Positions 1 through 9,550 of a stretch of 64,000 nt of DNA are shown here, one piece after another. The stretch's first letter is position 1; each line of letters starts with the position of its first letter. A program made the position numbers and the translations under genes. Source of the DNA: Tyzzerella sp. (GTDB taxonomy: Bacteria; Bacillota; Clostridia; Lachnospirales; Lachnospiraceae); the NCBI GenBank assembly GCA_017416155.1, contig JAFQDE010000013.1:1-64000 (forward strand). The letters are read 5' to 3'. Under the pieces are notes generated by a model that was not told where the DNA came from, did no database searches, and saw only the letters and a list, made by a program, of their open reading frames with translations.

Positions 1-136
1 AGATTACATAGTGTTCTTTAATGAAGAAAGGCCAGCGTATTCTTTGAATTACCTGACCCCAAAACAGTATAGGGAGTATTACTCCCTATAGACTGTGCCT
101 AAAAATTAAAAATTGTGTCTACTTTTTGTTGACTAG
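1..136 (+). mobile_element. 3' end of an IS3-type insertion sequence (transposase fragment)
   Basis: Bases 2-88 read as the last 29 codons of an IS3-family OrfB (rve integrase) transposase, with stop at 89-91. The visible residues NEERPAYSLNYLTPKQYRE match the usual C-terminal block of that family (N-x-x-RP-x-x-x-L-x-Y-x-TP). The rest of the element lies left of the window, so I cannot say whether it is intact. The right end of the element is probably within the AT-rich stretch at 92-136, before the pseudogene tail at 230. The exact inverted repeat cannot be placed from one end alone. Confidence 0.75.
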
Positions 137-229
137 TGCAATTCAACATCTTTGATGCCCAGTTTTATTATAATTGTCAATTCCACAAATCTATCTACGC
201 CAACAATAACCATAATTCGTGTGGTTACA

Positions 230-734
230 TCACAGAAAATAATGTTCTACAATCTTCTCCACTGTTTCAGGGTCAAGCGGTTGTTCTTGCGTTTCATAAG
301 TTGTAATAAGTTGAATATGAGGAATTATTTCATTTGAAATGTAGAGTTACAATTTTGAACATGCATTTTTGCGATAAGGGATAGAAATAGGGTTCTAATA
401 AATCTCTTAATTCCGGCGCCGTGACCATAGATAATTCTTTTTGTTCAGCTGTCGAATCATGATTTTGCAAATAAAGATTGAGCGCTTGTAGTTCTTTAGA
501 TGTACTTTCTAGTTGCTGAATCAGATATTTTTTGAACGCCAGTTGTTCTGCAGTTTTCCGTTCCTTCTTTGGGAGATATGTAGAGATGTGTCCGTCACTT
601 ACATACCATTTCTGCCATTTTCGATTAGATGCACATATTAATTTTCCTGCAGGTAATTGTTCGATTTGTAATTGTAAATTCTTGACTTGTTTCTCAAGTC
701 GTAACTTTTCTTTAAGTATTTTTTCGTATATCAA
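230..734 (-). pseudogene. internally deleted gene remnant of a Lachnospiraceae family protein
   Basis: The open part (about 135 codons) begins best at a TTG at 732-734, eight bases after AAAGGAG (743-749); the upstream ATG at 761 lacks a good site. It shows an N-terminal coiled coil, then KWQKWYVSDG and TYLPKKERKTAEQLAFKK. From memory this is the start of a roughly 300-350 residue Lachnospiraceae family whose C-terminus reads like SKLQLYTSNGIIP-x-IQLITTYET. That C-terminal block is present here in another frame at about 230-355, as SKL-stop-LYISNEIIPHIQLI, ending VEHYFL with stop TGA at 230-232. The middle of the gene is missing (junction near 360-370), a frameshift joins the parts, and a codon that would be CAA is TAA. 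The gene is therefore dead. Its place next to an IS3 end suggests IS-linked deletion. The family identity is recollection. Confidence 0.6.
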
Positions 735-814
735 ATTATTTTCTCCTTTGTGAAAGTTCATGTCGAACTTTGATGATTGATTTGGGGTAACAATTTTCCC
801 ATCTTATGTTATGA

Positions 815-829
815 TATGTATGATACATA
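815..829. promoter_or_regulatory. palindrome upstream of the MerR-type gene
   Basis: TATGTAT-g-ATACATA is a perfect 7-bp inverted repeat with a one-base centre, 32 bases before the start codon. It overlaps -10-like sequences (TATGTT at 805-810 and TATGAT at 810-815). A symmetric site here suits autoregulation by the downstream MerR-type protein, but binding is inferred. Confidence 0.4.
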
Positions 830-861
830 AATCAAAAATATGAATATAGGGGGCATTTTGT

Positions 862-1371
862 ATGGGCGAAGTTCGTTATATGATTTCAGAAGCATCCAAA
901 CGTGTCAACGTAGAAGCTCACGTCATGAGACACTGGGAAGAAGAACTTGGGCTTAATATTGGGCGTACTGAAATGGGACATCGATACTATACAGAAGAGG
1001 ATGTACGGTTGTTTAACTGTATTAAAGAACTAAAGGAACAGGGAATGTTGTTGAAAGAGTTAAAAGCACTGATTCCTGAGATGCTTGAGACCAGAGCAAA
1101 ATTAAAAAAACAAAAACAGGCAGAGAATTTGAAAGAAGAGTCTCCTTTGACAGAATTGCAACAGGCTCTTCTCGAAAATAATCATGTGCTACAGGAAGCA
1201 ATCACACAATCAGTGATAAAGGAAATGGGGTACTTATTTCTTGCACAAGAGCAACAGGAAGAAGAACGTTATAAGAAGCTTGATAGCTTGATTCGTCAAC
1301 AACAATTGTACCGCAAAGAATATGCTCGTGCAACACCTTTGAAACAATTAAGAAGAATTTTTGAAGGATAA
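862..1371 (+). CDS. MerR-type DNA-binding protein with coiled-coil tail
   Basis: A 169-residue protein. Residues 6-75 form a MerR-type winged helix: MISEASKRVNVEAHVMRHWE is the recognition helix region, and GHRYYTEEDV is the wing that in this superfamily precedes a long helix. The remainder is charged and helical (about residues 75-169) with no Cys or obvious ligand pocket, so the effector is unknown. The start is set by AGGGGG eight bases upstream. It is one of only three protein genes on the plus strand here. A short palindrome upstream and a perfect 12-bp terminator downstream suggest a monocistronic, probably autoregulated unit. The target genes are unknown. Confidence 0.75.
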   Translation: MGEVRYMISEASKRVNVEAHVMRHWEEELGLNIGRTEMGHRYYTEEDVRLFNCIKELKEQGMLLKELKALIPEMLETRAKLKKQKQAENLKEESPLTELQQALLENNHVLQEAITQSVIKEMGYLFLAQEQQEEERYKKLDSLIRQQQLYRKEYARATPLKQLRRIFEG

Positions 1372-1390
1372 AAAGTTGTAAAACAAATTA

Positions 1391-1434
1391 CTGGGTATGA
1401 GGGGTGTTTATCCATCTCCTCATACCCAGTTTTT
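1391..1434 (+). terminator. Rho-independent terminator of the MerR-type gene
   Basis: A perfect 12-bp stem (CTGGGTATGAGG at 1391-1402 with its complement at 1418-1429), a 15-base loop and a five-T run at 1430-1434. It sits 19 bases after the stop codon. In the other direction there is no T-run, so it acts on the plus strand only. Confidence 0.9.
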
Positions 1435-1677
1435 ACGTTCGGCCTGTTGAAATTCTATGAAAATCAACTTGATTTTCTATAATTCTGTTAACTTGCTTAC
1501 TCTATACCCACGATTTCGCAAAACTGTGGGTATACGACGGTCTACAACACATCCTATAGAAACTCGGCCTATAAAGCCTGCCATTCTCATCATTTTCCAG
1601 ATAAGTGTGGGTATTGGCGGACTCTCGACCACCCGCCATAGACAGTGTGGGTATAGGAAGACCCCATGTCGCTCCCC
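1435..1677. other. intergenic stretch with repeated TGTGGGTAT motif
   Basis: There is no convincing gene between the terminator and the dnaB stop. The motif TGTGGGTAT occurs at 1525-1533, 1606-1614 and 1646-1654, spaced 81 and 40 bases. Its complement TATACCCAC occurs at 1503-1511 and forms a 9-bp hairpin with the first copy (TATACCCAC / GTGGGTATA, loop of about 14). A second short inverted repeat, TGGCGG / CCGCCA, lies near 1615-1640. Function is unknown: it may be a structured 3' region of the dnaB transcript or a protein-binding array. Confidence 0.45.
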
Positions 1678-3015
1678 TTACTCCTTCAAATAATTTGCAA
1701 ACTTTGTGTACTGTGGCAACCATGTCAGGTTGACAGTTCCAATTGCACCATTTCTTTGCTTGCCTATAATAATCTCAGCAACATTTTTGAGTTCTGTATC
1801 TTTATTATAATAGTCATCACGATAGATAAACATTACAACATCGGCATCCTGCTCGATGGCTCCGGATTCACGAAGGTCGGACATCATCGGTCTGTGGTCC
1901 GGACGCTGTTCAACTGCACGGCTAAGCTGTGACAATGCAACTACAGGAACATTTAATTCTCTGGCAATCCCTTTAAGTGCTCTTGAGATTTCCGATATCT
2001 CTTGCTGTCTGGACTCACTTCTGCTACCCACACGTGCTGTCATCAATTGCAGGTAGTCTATGATAATAAGGTCAAGTCCATGTTCTAACTTCATCTTACG
2101 ACATTTTGAACGAAGTTCTGAAATAGAGATACCCGGAGTATCATCAATCATCAATTTTGATTTTCCAATAATTCCGGCACTTTCAATCAACTTCTCCCAA
2201 TCAGAATCCTTTAGGTTTCCTGTACGAAGCGACTGTGCATCTACCTGCGCCTCCAATGCAAACAGACGATTCACAAGTTGCTCCTTAGACATTTCCAAAC
2301 TAAATATTGCAACAGATTTATGAACCTTAAAGGCAACGTGCTGTGCAATGTTAAGAACAAAGGCAGTCTTACCCATAGATGGCCTTGCTGCTATCAAGAT
2401 AAGGTCTGACGGCTGAAGCCCTGCAGTCTTGTAATCCAAATCTAAAAATCCAGTTGGAATACCGGTTACGCTACCAGCATTTTTAGATGCTGCTTCAATC
2501 TTATCCAAAGCATTTAAAACAACCTGCTTAATTGGAACAAAATCACCGGTGTTACGCTTTTGTACCAATTCAAAGACTTTCTTCTCTGTCGTTTCAAGTA
2601 CTGCTTCCATCGGCTCCTTGCCGAGATAACACATATTTTCAATTTCTTCATTTAATTTTATCAAACGACGCAACATCGCCTTTTCAGAAACAATTTCTGC
2701 ATAATATTTTACATTGGCAGATGTCGGTACTACTGACACCAAGTCTCTTACAAATTCCAGACTGCTGATTTCTGCCGGAACATCTTTCTCTTTCAGACGT
2801 GACTGAAGAGTAATCAAATCTACCGGTTTCCCTTCATTGTATATTTCAACAATCGCTTCGAAAATCACACCATAAGCAGTTTGATAGAAATCATCACCAC
2901 TCACAATCTCTGATGCTGTCAAAATTGCTTCTTTATCCATCAGCATGGCGCCGATTACAGCTTGTTCTGCTTCAATACTATGCGGCAGTACTCGTCTAAT
3001 GAGTGCTTCATCCAT
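1678..3015 (-). CDS. dnaB: replicative DNA helicase DnaB
   Basis: The hexameric 5'-3' helicase of the replication fork (DnaC in Bacillus naming), 445 residues and full length. Residues 8-115 are the N-terminal DnaB domain. The RecA-like ATPase follows, with Walker A ARPSMGKT at 210-217 and Walker B LIIID at 316-320, then the helicase signature SQLSRAVEQR. No intein interrupts it. It is the last gene of the rplI-dnaB block, starting 12 bases after the rplI stop with GGAGG upstream of its ATG. It is probably cotranscribed with gdpP and rplI, a linkage common in Firmicutes. Confidence 0.97.
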   Translation of the reverse strand: MDEALIRRVLPHSIEAEQAVIGAMLMDKEAILTASEIVSGDDFYQTAYGVIFEAIVEIYNEGKPVDLITLQSRLKEKDVPAEISSLEFVRDLVSVVPTSANVKYYAEIVSEKAMLRRLIKLNEEIENMCYLGKEPMEAVLETTEKKVFELVQKRNTGDFVPIKQVVLNALDKIEAASKNAGSVTGIPTGFLDLDYKTAGLQPSDLILIAARPSMGKTAFVLNIAQHVAFKVHKSVAIFSLEMSKEQLVNRLFALEAQVDAQSLRTGNLKDSDWEKLIESAGIIGKSKLMIDDTPGISISELRSKCRKMKLEHGLDLIIIDYLQLMTARVGSRSESRQQEISEISRALKGIARELNVPVVALSQLSRAVEQRPDHRPMMSDLRESGAIEQDADVVMFIYRDDYYNKDTELKNVAEIIIGKQRNGAIGTVNLTWLPQYTKFANYLKE

Positions 3016-3027
3016 AATGAAAGCCTC

Positions 3028-3474
3028 CTATTCTTCTGTTACAATCACTTTCAACTCCGCTGTTACCTTTGGATGCAATTTAACCGGAACTGTATGAGTC
3101 CCAAGTGCTTTAATTGCATCCTTCAGCTGAATTTTTTTCTTGTCGATATCATATCCCATTTGGTCATTTACTGCAACTGCAATTTCTTTACTGGAAACAG
3201 AACCAAATGCTCTTCCGCCTTCACCGATTTTAATAGCAAGTTCTACTTTTCCTGACTCTAATTTCTTTGCCAGTTCTTTCGCTTCATCCAAAATCTGCTG
3301 TGCAACCTTTTCTTCATTGGCCTTTTGGAGTTTGAGGTCATTGAGATTCTTTCCCGTTGCCTCCAACCCCAGTTTTTTTGGAAGAATAAAGTTTCTTGCA
3401 TATCCGTCATTTACATTTACAATCTCTCCCTTTTTTCCAAGGGCTTTTACATCCTGAAGTAAAATTACTTTCAT
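3028..3474 (-). CDS. rplI: 50S ribosomal protein L9
   Basis: L9 binds 23S rRNA domain V near the L1 stalk. The protein starts at MKVILLQDV, giving 148 residues, the normal family length. A longer frame back to 3495 adds MQKEIYN, but AAGGAG is placed for the inner ATG. The N-terminal domain carries the L9 signature [18 protein letters not shown] charged connecting helix (about residues 40-75) and the C-terminal domain follow. Only one base separates its start from the gdpP stop, so translation is probably coupled. Confidence 0.96.
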   Translation of the reverse strand: MKVILLQDVKALGKKGEIVNVNDGYARNFILPKKLGLEATGKNLNDLKLQKANEEKVAQQILDEAKELAKKLESGKVELAIKIGEGGRAFGSVSSKEIAVAVNDQMGYDIDKKKIQLKDAIKALGTHTVPVKLHPKVTAELKVIVTEE

Positions 3475-3475
3475 A

Positions 3476-5416
3476 TTATATATCTCCTTCTGCAATCATC
3501 GTATCAATGGTCTCCTTTAAAGCACTGACTGCTTCGTCCATGTCCGTATGTTGGAATTGCGTGCCGGCAGTATTAATATGACCGCCACCGCCCAATCTTT
3601 CCATGATAATCTGCACATTTACTTCATCAATCGCTCGTGCACTTACATAAATCTTTCCGAAATATTCAGTCAGAACAAATGACGCCTTAATTCCATTGAT
3701 ATTCAGCAATTCATTTGCTGCCTGTGCACCGATGATCGTCGGACTGTCAACGCCTTCATTTTCAAATCTTGCGATTGCATATTCCTCACGGAAAATCTCC
3801 GCACTGCTGACAACCTTTGAACGCTCACGGTACCAGTCCAAATCATCTCGGAACACTTTGCGTACATGCACAATATCTGCACCGCAACGTTTCAAGAACG
3901 CTGCTGCCTCAAAAGTTCTTACACCGGTACGATTCATAAAATTATTGGTATCAATCATAATGCCGGCAAACATACTGTTCGCCTCAAGCGCAGTAATTTT
4001 AATATCATCTGAAATATACTGTAACATCTCTGCAACCATTTCACATGCTGAAGACGCGTAAGGTTCAATGTAAGATAATACTGTATTTTCAATCACATCA
4101 TTTGCCTGCCTGTGATGGTCAAAAACAACAATCATTTTTGCTATTTTTAAAAGTTCCGGACACTCGGTAAGTTCCGGTCGGTTCGTATCCACAACGACAA
4201 CCATCGTATTGTCATTTGTAATATTATGAACCTCCGAAGGCTTGATAAACATATCCTCCGGATAATGAGAACTCTTGCAAAAATCTTCATAGAACGGGCG
4301 AACAGATGTTGTAATTTCATCAATTACAATATGTGCTTTTTTCTGCATCGTCTGTGCCGCACGATAGATACCCACGGCTGCGCCAAACGAATCCGAATCC
4401 GCCATGCGGTGTCCCATAACAATAATCTGATCTTTTGACATGATAAATTCTCGGAGTGCCTCAGCTTTTACACGCGCTTTCACACGGGTATTCTTCGCAA
4501 TTTGTTCTCTTTTTCCGCCATAATACTTAATATTTTTTCCATCTTTCACAACTGCCTGATCACCGCCTCTGGCAAGTGCCAAATCAATTGCTACACGAGC
4601 ATTATTATAACTTTGCGCATATGTCTCTGACGACAATCCCATACCAATACTTAAGGTTACCGGCATGGTATTTCCAATATTCACGCTCTTCGCATCCTCA
4701 AGAACGGCGAATTTGCCCTTTACCATCTCTTTGAAGTACTGTTTTTTTACAACGAAGAAATATTTATCCTTCTCCATCTTCTTTACAAGTCCATCAAAAT
4801 TAGCAAGATATTGATTAACCTTTCGATCAATCAACGCAATTAGAAGTGACTGTCTGACTTCCTCAACACTCTCCATAACCTCATCATAGTTGTCAAAATA
4901 AATGAGGCCGGAAACCAACTTTTGTCCCTCATTCTCGCGCATATACCAATGAAGGTCTGTAATATCTTCTAATGTAATCGTAACAAATAATTCTCTGTCC
5001 TTTGCAAAACCAAAAGAACCTTCCAAGGCATATAGATTCTTAAGCGACACACACATCACAGTCGCTTTGTAATCTCTGCCTTCATAAGAAACTTCCAGCT
5101 CCGCCTTAACTCCTTCTTCTTTTGGAAAAACACTACGATTCAACTCATGAATATAACTACTGAGATATCGCTCGTTCCTCTGTTCCTTTTCAAAAACAGA
5201 CACGAATTGGTCGTTTGCCCACAATATCTTTCCATCCTCAGCCATAACTGCATAAGGTATCGGCATCTCTGTCAGCAAAGCATTATGAATAAACCCGTAC
5301 TGGTCCCATCTACTTCCCAACTTCTTGGACTTCAAAGAATGTTTTCGCATATAAATGAATAACAAAACTGCCACACATATGACGAGCAAACCACACACTA
5401 TGATTTCTATTTTCAT
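3476..5416 (-). CDS. gdpP: GdpP-type cyclic di-AMP phosphodiesterase
   Basis: A membrane-bound DHH-DHHA1 phosphodiesterase that hydrolyses c-di-AMP and so affects osmolyte balance and wall homeostasis. It has 646 residues. One hydrophobic segment (about 4-23) is visible where most GdpP proteins have two. It is followed by a PAS-like region (about 45-150) and a GGDEF-like domain (about 160-300) without a GGDEF motif, as is usual for GdpP. The DHH phosphoesterase shows MGHRMADSD (334-342), VVDTN (408-412), FDHH (432-435) and a C-terminal [10 protein letters not shown]. All metal-ligand motifs look intact. It starts two bases after the galE stop and is tightly followed by rplI. Confidence 0.93.
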   Translation of the reverse strand: MKIEIIVCGLLVICVAVLLFIYMRKHSLKSKKLGSRWDQYGFIHNALLTEMPIPYAVMAEDGKILWANDQFVSVFEKEQRNERYLSSYIHELNRSVFPKEEGVKAELEVSYEGRDYKATVMCVSLKNLYALEGSFGFAKDRELFVTITLEDITDLHWYMRENEGQKLVSGLIYFDNYDEVMESVEEVRQSLLIALIDRKVNQYLANFDGLVKKMEKDKYFFVVKKQYFKEMVKGKFAVLEDAKSVNIGNTMPVTLSIGMGLSSETYAQSYNNARVAIDLALARGGDQAVVKDGKNIKYYGGKREQIAKNTRVKARVKAEALREFIMSKDQIIVMGHRMADSDSFGAAVGIYRAAQTMQKKAHIVIDEITTSVRPFYEDFCKSSHYPEDMFIKPSEVHNITNDNTMVVVVDTNRPELTECPELLKIAKMIVVFDHHRQANDVIENTVLSYIEPYASSACEMVAEMLQYISDDIKITALEANSMFAGIMIDTNNFMNRTGVRTFEAAAFLKRCGADIVHVRKVFRDDLDWYRERSKVVSSAEIFREEYAIARFENEGVDSPTIIGAQAANELLNINGIKASFVLTEYFGKIYVSARAIDEVNVQIIMERLGGGGHINTAGTQFQHTDMDEAVSALKETIDTMIAEGDI

Positions 5417-5418
5417 AT

Positions 5419-6435
5419 CTAACCCTCATATCCGTTTGGATTGTTTGATTGCCATCTCCATGAATCTTCACACATTTCTTCTAAGCCACGAACAGCTTCC
5501 CATCCAAGTTCTTCTTTGGCTTTTGCAGGATTTGCATAGCACATTGCAATATCTCCCGGTCTTCTGTCTAGAATCTTATACGGCAAATCTTTTCCGCAAG
5601 CCTTGCTAAACGCCTTTACCATATCAAGTACGGAATATCCGTTACCTGTTCCAAGGTTATAAACACAAACACCTGCACCCTCTTCAATCTTTTTAAGAGC
5701 TTTTACATGACCGTCTGCAAGGTCTACCACATGAATGTAATCGCGAACACCCGTGCCATCCGGTGTATCATAATCATTTCCAAATACACCAAGAAATTCT
5801 CTCTTACCTACCGCTACCTGTGTAATATAAGGCATCAAATTGTTCGGAATCCCCTTCGGATCTTCTCCGATAGTTCCACTCTTATGTGCTCCAACCGGAT
5901 TGAAATAACGTAAAAGTACTACATTCCATTCTGCATCTGAAGTATGAAGGTCTGTCAAAATCTGCTCAAGCATAGATTTTGACCAACCATATGGATTGGT
6001 ACACTGACCTTTTGGACACTCTTCTGTGATTGGAATGAATGCCGGGTCACCGTAAACAGTCGCAGAAGAACTGAAGATAATGTTCTTTACGCCTGCATTT
6101 TTCATAACATCGCAAAGCACAAGCGTTCCGGCAATATTGTTGTCATAGTATTCCAATGGTTTTGCAACGGATTCTCCAACCGCTTTTAATCCCGCAAAAT
6201 GGATAACCGCTGAAATATCCTCTTTTTCAAATACTTTTTGGAGTGCTTCCGCATCACGAATATCTGCCTCATAAAACGGAATTTCTTTTCCTACGATTTT
6301 TTCAACACGTTTCAAAGACTCTTTACTCGAATTGCAAAGATTGTCTACTACTACTACATCATATCCTGCATTGATAAGTTCAATACATGTATGACTACCG
6401 ATATATCCTGCTCCACCCGTCACTAAAATTGCCAT
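5419..6435 (-). CDS. galE: UDP-glucose 4-epimerase
   Basis: An extended short-chain dehydrogenase that interconverts UDP-glucose and UDP-galactose, and often the N-acetyl forms. The start is taken at MAILVTGG, 15 bases after AGGAGG, giving 338 residues; a frame back to 6456 adds MFRRKQE without support. The NAD-binding motif GGAGYIGSH is at about 7-15. The catalytic SSSATVYG serine block and YGWSK (Tyr and Lys) are present, and RYFNPVGAH is typical of GalE. It follows the kinase/nucleotidyltransferase fusion by 25 bases, so epimerisation of a UDP-hexose made by that enzyme is the natural reading. Confidence 0.95.
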   Translation of the reverse strand: MAILVTGGAGYIGSHTCIELINAGYDVVVVDNLCNSSKESLKRVEKIVGKEIPFYEADIRDAEALQKVFEKEDISAVIHFAGLKAVGESVAKPLEYYDNNIAGTLVLCDVMKNAGVKNIIFSSSATVYGDPAFIPITEECPKGQCTNPYGWSKSMLEQILTDLHTSDAEWNVVLLRYFNPVGAHKSGTIGEDPKGIPNNLMPYITQVAVGKREFLGVFGNDYDTPDGTGVRDYIHVVDLADGHVKALKKIEEGAGVCVYNLGTGNGYSVLDMVKAFSKACGKDLPYKILDRRPGDIAMCYANPAKAKEELGWEAVRGLEEMCEDSWRWQSNNPNGYEG

Positions 6436-6460
6436 TTCTTGCTTCCTCCTAAACATCTAT

Positions 6461-8473
6461 TTATACATTGTATTTTTTAACAATATTATTCATGATATCC
6501 CACTTTGTTTCCATATCTTGAATCAATTTGATATGTGTACGTGTTCTATCCAAATTATGACCCTCTCTGTGCACCTTGAAGTAAACATCTCCCTGAAGAT
6601 AATCTGTAAGGAAACGCATGCCGCACTCATAAGTCATAACCTTGGCTCCCATCGGAAGCGATTCAATCTCTTTGGATGTCAATTTGCCGCCACAACCTTC
6701 GATAAATCCTTTGGCATAGACATCAAACAAGTCCATGTCACACCAAACTTTATCCAAATCCTTCTCGTCTTCAGCAGCTGTACTTGCACCAAAACGGATA
6801 GAATCACCAAAGTCATTCATGGCGAGACCCGGCATAACGGTATCAAGGTCAATGACACAGATACCCTTTCTTGTAGCATCATCGAGCATAACATTATTTA
6901 ACTTAGTATCGTTATGTGTAACGCGAAGCGGAACCTCTCCGTTTGCGAGCATATCTCCAAATACATTTGCAAGATCTTCATGTTCAAGATAGAAATTAAT
7001 TTCCTCCTGCACGGAAGCTGCACGTCCACACACATCGTCTGCAACTGCCTTCTTAAATACCTCAAATCTTGCCTTCGTATCATGGAATCCTTTGATAGTC
7101 TCATGCAAAGTCTCAGCTGGATAATTTGCAAGAAGTCTTTGGAAATTACCAAAAGCAACTGCACTCTGATAAAAATCTTCCGCAGATTCTACTTGATCGT
7201 ATGTTCTTGCATTCTCGATAAAGATATAACATCTCCAATAATTACCCTCTGAATCTATAAAATAAGGCTTGTCATCTTTTGTACGAATGACATTCAATGT
7301 CTCTCTTTCCGGGTCTCCACCATTCTGAATAATCACCTCTCGGAGATAAGATGTCACATTCAAAATATTTTCCATCAACTCTTCCGGCTTTGTAAAAATC
7401 GCATCATTCATGCGCTGCATAATCACGCGTCCTTCGCTTCCGTCATCTTTTCTGAGAGTCATCAAGAATGTGTCGTTGATATGTCCACTTCCGTAAGGTA
7501 CTGCAGACATTACCATGCCATGCAATTGGAAATTCACCAATGCTTCTCCTCTGCCACACCATACCTTCTCAGGGTAAACACCCTTTTCTTTCATCATCTT
7601 GATTGCATTGACAACAACAGGTTTATCTTCCTTATAAGTCACACCATACCATTTGTCCTGTGATGTCAATACGGTTACTGTTGCCTTATCTGCATTCAAA
7701 AGATCCGTTACAACTGTTGGGAGAAAATACTCGCATTTCAATGGATTCTGTTGAAGCCCTTCCTCCAAAAATGCTGCGAAACCTGCTTTAATTTCTTCTA
7801 AGAAACTTGCACTAAAGCCCCATAAGTTCATAGACACAATACTGTCTGTTGCAACCGGAGTCCATGTTGCTCCGTCATTCTCTGTGAATGCTGCACCATC
7901 ACCTTTACGTTCAATTCTGGTACGTTCTTCCACTTTCACCAGATAATTGTTTTCATCAATTGTACAGATACCTCTGGCAACATGTCCGTTTTCAGTCAAT
8001 GTGTTTTCCAATTTGTAACCAACCATTGCATAGCGGTACTTATCATCATCCTCACTGTGAGTTAAAAACTGATAAATCTTGTGGAATGCGTCTCTTCCAT
8101 AATAATCATCTGCATTAATAACAGCAAAAGGTCCGTCAATCACATCAATAGCACTAAGTACTGCATGTGCAGTTCCCCATGGTTTTACTCTGCCTTCCGG
8201 AACTTCAAATCCCTCCGGAAGATTATGTAAATCTTGATATGCATATGCAACCTCAATCACTTCTTCGATACGGTTTCCAATCGCCTCTCTAAAATCTGCT
8301 TCATTTTCTTTCTTTATAATGAATACAACTTTCTCAAATCCTGCTCTCTTAGCATCAAAAATAGAGAAATCCATAATAATATGACCCTGGTCATCTATCG
8401 GGTCAATCTGTTTTAAACCGCCATATCGGCTTCCCATTCCTGCTGCCATAATTACTAATACTGGTTTTTGCAT
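6461..8473 (-). CDS. fusion of sugar nucleotidyltransferase and NahK-like hexosamine 1-kinase
   Basis: A two-domain enzyme of 670 residues. Residues 1-300 are a nucleotidyltransferase with MAAGMGSRYGGLKQ (9-22) and the metal-binding NADDYYG (120-126). Residues about 305-670 are an aminoglycoside-phosphotransferase-fold kinase: YGSGHINDTF (327-336, P-loop-like), catalytic THNDTKLNNVMLD (519-531) and metal-binding IDLDTV (541-546). These kinase motifs resemble N-acetylhexosamine 1-kinase NahK/LnpB of bifidobacteria. In that pathway anomeric phosphorylation is followed by uridylyl transfer and GalE epimerisation. Here the first two activities appear fused and galE follows directly, so the protein may turn a free hexose or N-acetylhexosamine into a UDP-sugar. 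The exact substrate is inferred. AraC is divergent. Confidence 0.8.
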   Translation of the reverse strand: MQKPVLVIMAAGMGSRYGGLKQIDPIDDQGHIIMDFSIFDAKRAGFEKVVFIIKKENEADFREAIGNRIEEVIEVAYAYQDLHNLPEGFEVPEGRVKPWGTAHAVLSAIDVIDGPFAVINADDYYGRDAFHKIYQFLTHSEDDDKYRYAMVGYKLENTLTENGHVARGICTIDENNYLVKVEERTRIERKGDGAAFTENDGATWTPVATDSIVSMNLWGFSASFLEEIKAGFAAFLEEGLQQNPLKCEYFLPTVVTDLLNADKATVTVLTSQDKWYGVTYKEDKPVVVNAIKMMKEKGVYPEKVWCGRGEALVNFQLHGMVMSAVPYGSGHINDTFLMTLRKDDGSEGRVIMQRMNDAIFTKPEELMENILNVTSYLREVIIQNGGDPERETLNVIRTKDDKPYFIDSEGNYWRCYIFIENARTYDQVESAEDFYQSAVAFGNFQRLLANYPAETLHETIKGFHDTKARFEVFKKAVADDVCGRAASVQEEINFYLEHEDLANVFGDMLANGEVPLRVTHNDTKLNNVMLDDATRKGICVIDLDTVMPGLAMNDFGDSIRFGASTAAEDEKDLDKVWCDMDLFDVYAKGFIEGCGGKLTSKEIESLPMGAKVMTYECGMRFLTDYLQGDVYFKVHREGHNLDRTRTHIKLIQDMETKWDIMNNIVKKYNV

Positions 8474-8497
8474 TTTTTAATCCTCCATAAATTTGCA

Positions 8498-8520
8498 TAC
8501 TATAATAGACTATTATAGTA
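8498..8520. promoter_or_regulatory. perfect 23-bp palindrome between araC-like gene and sugar operon
   Basis: TACTATAATAG, a single central A, then the exact complement CTATTATAGTA. Each arm contains TATAAT (8501-8506 on plus, 8512-8517 on minus), so the palindrome could overlay the -10 of promoters in both directions. No good -35 is seen at 17 bases on either strand, as expected where an activator is needed. It lies 24 bases before the fusion gene and 130 before the AraC-type start. Confidence 0.55.
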
Positions 8521-8650
8521 CAACTAATCCAAAAAATCTTTGTCTTATTATCTTCATCATTTGCACAATTCACCTTTTTTGCTTGATTTTTCCTTGAAAA
8601 TGGGTTACCATTGTAGTATCGAAACGCATGAGAAAAAGGAGCGACTGCTT

Positions 8651-9538
8651 ATGAGTTACATTGGAACTACCTTGGAAGATATCATTCGCATTGATGAATT
8701 GTTTACTATTCACTATTTTGAATATACCAGTGAATTTCTTTTCACTGGAGAATCTCATGATTTTTGGGAATTTGTATGTGTAGATAAAGGTTCTGTAAAA
8801 ATATGCATGGACGAAACAGAACTTACATTACACAAAGGTGAAATTGCTTTTCATCAACCAAACGAGTTCCATAATGTATCAACATACAGTCAAGTCGCGC
8901 CAAACCTTGTGGTTGTCTCCTTCAAGTGCGACAGTCCGTTTATGGATTTTTTCAAACAAAAGGTTCTTAAAATAGATGAAAAGGAGCGTTCCCTCCTTGC
9001 AAAAATTTTAGTTGAAGCCCAGAATCTCTTTGAAACATCGCTAAACAACCCTTATACAAAGGAAATGAAAAAGAAACACAATACGCCAATTGGCAGTGAA
9101 CAATTGATTCGTATGTATCTAGAGTCTTTTCTGTTGAACCTGATTCGGAGATACTCTTCCTCTGAGCAGGAGATTCCGCTTCCGGTAACCAAAAGTTCCA
9201 CCGATATTTTTAATCGAGTTTCTGACTATATGGAAGACAATCTGTCTACAAGACTGTCAATACAAACCATTTGCAGGGATAATATGATTGGACGTACCCA
9301 ACTGCAGAACGTATTTCAAAAAGAAGCCGGCATGGGTGTTATTGAATACTTTTCAAAGATGAAGATACAAAACGCGAAACATATGATTCGCATGGGCTCG
9401 CTTAATTTTACACAAATTTCCGAACAATTGGGATATACATCGATACATTACTTCTCAAGACAGTTTAAAAAGCTGACTGGGATGACCCCTTCTGAATATG
9501 CATCTTCCGTAAAAGCAATGATGGATAAAAATGCTTAG
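8651..9538 (+). CDS. AraC-family transcriptional regulator with cupin sensor
   Basis: A 296-residue regulator. The start is the ATG of MSYIGTTLEDII, nine bases after AAGGAG; an upstream frame to 8540 has no ribosome site. Residues about 15-110 are a cupin sugar-sensing domain (HKGEIAFHQPNEFHNV). Residues about 190-292 hold two helix-turn-helix motifs ending in YTSIHYFSRQFKKLTGMTP, the AraC/XylS signature. It is divergent from the kinase/nucleotidyltransferase-galE genes, with a perfect palindrome between them, so it probably controls that operon and itself in response to a sugar. The inducer is unknown. Confidence 0.88.
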   Translation: MSYIGTTLEDIIRIDELFTIHYFEYTSEFLFTGESHDFWEFVCVDKGSVKICMDETELTLHKGEIAFHQPNEFHNVSTYSQVAPNLVVVSFKCDSPFMDFFKQKVLKIDEKERSLLAKILVEAQNLFETSLNNPYTKEMKKKHNTPIGSEQLIRMYLESFLLNLIRRYSSSEQEIPLPVTKSSTDIFNRVSDYMEDNLSTRLSIQTICRDNMIGRTQLQNVFQKEAGMGVIEYFSKMKIQNAKHMIRMGSLNFTQISEQLGYTSIHYFSRQFKKLTGMTPSEYASSVKAMMDKNA

Positions 9539-9550
9539 TTTGACATACAA

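Noticed and set aside
1502-1723. 73-codon minus-strand frame overlapping the dnaB end
   Set aside because: It overlaps dnaB, contains the repeat cluster in its sequence and has no ribosome site or known similarity.
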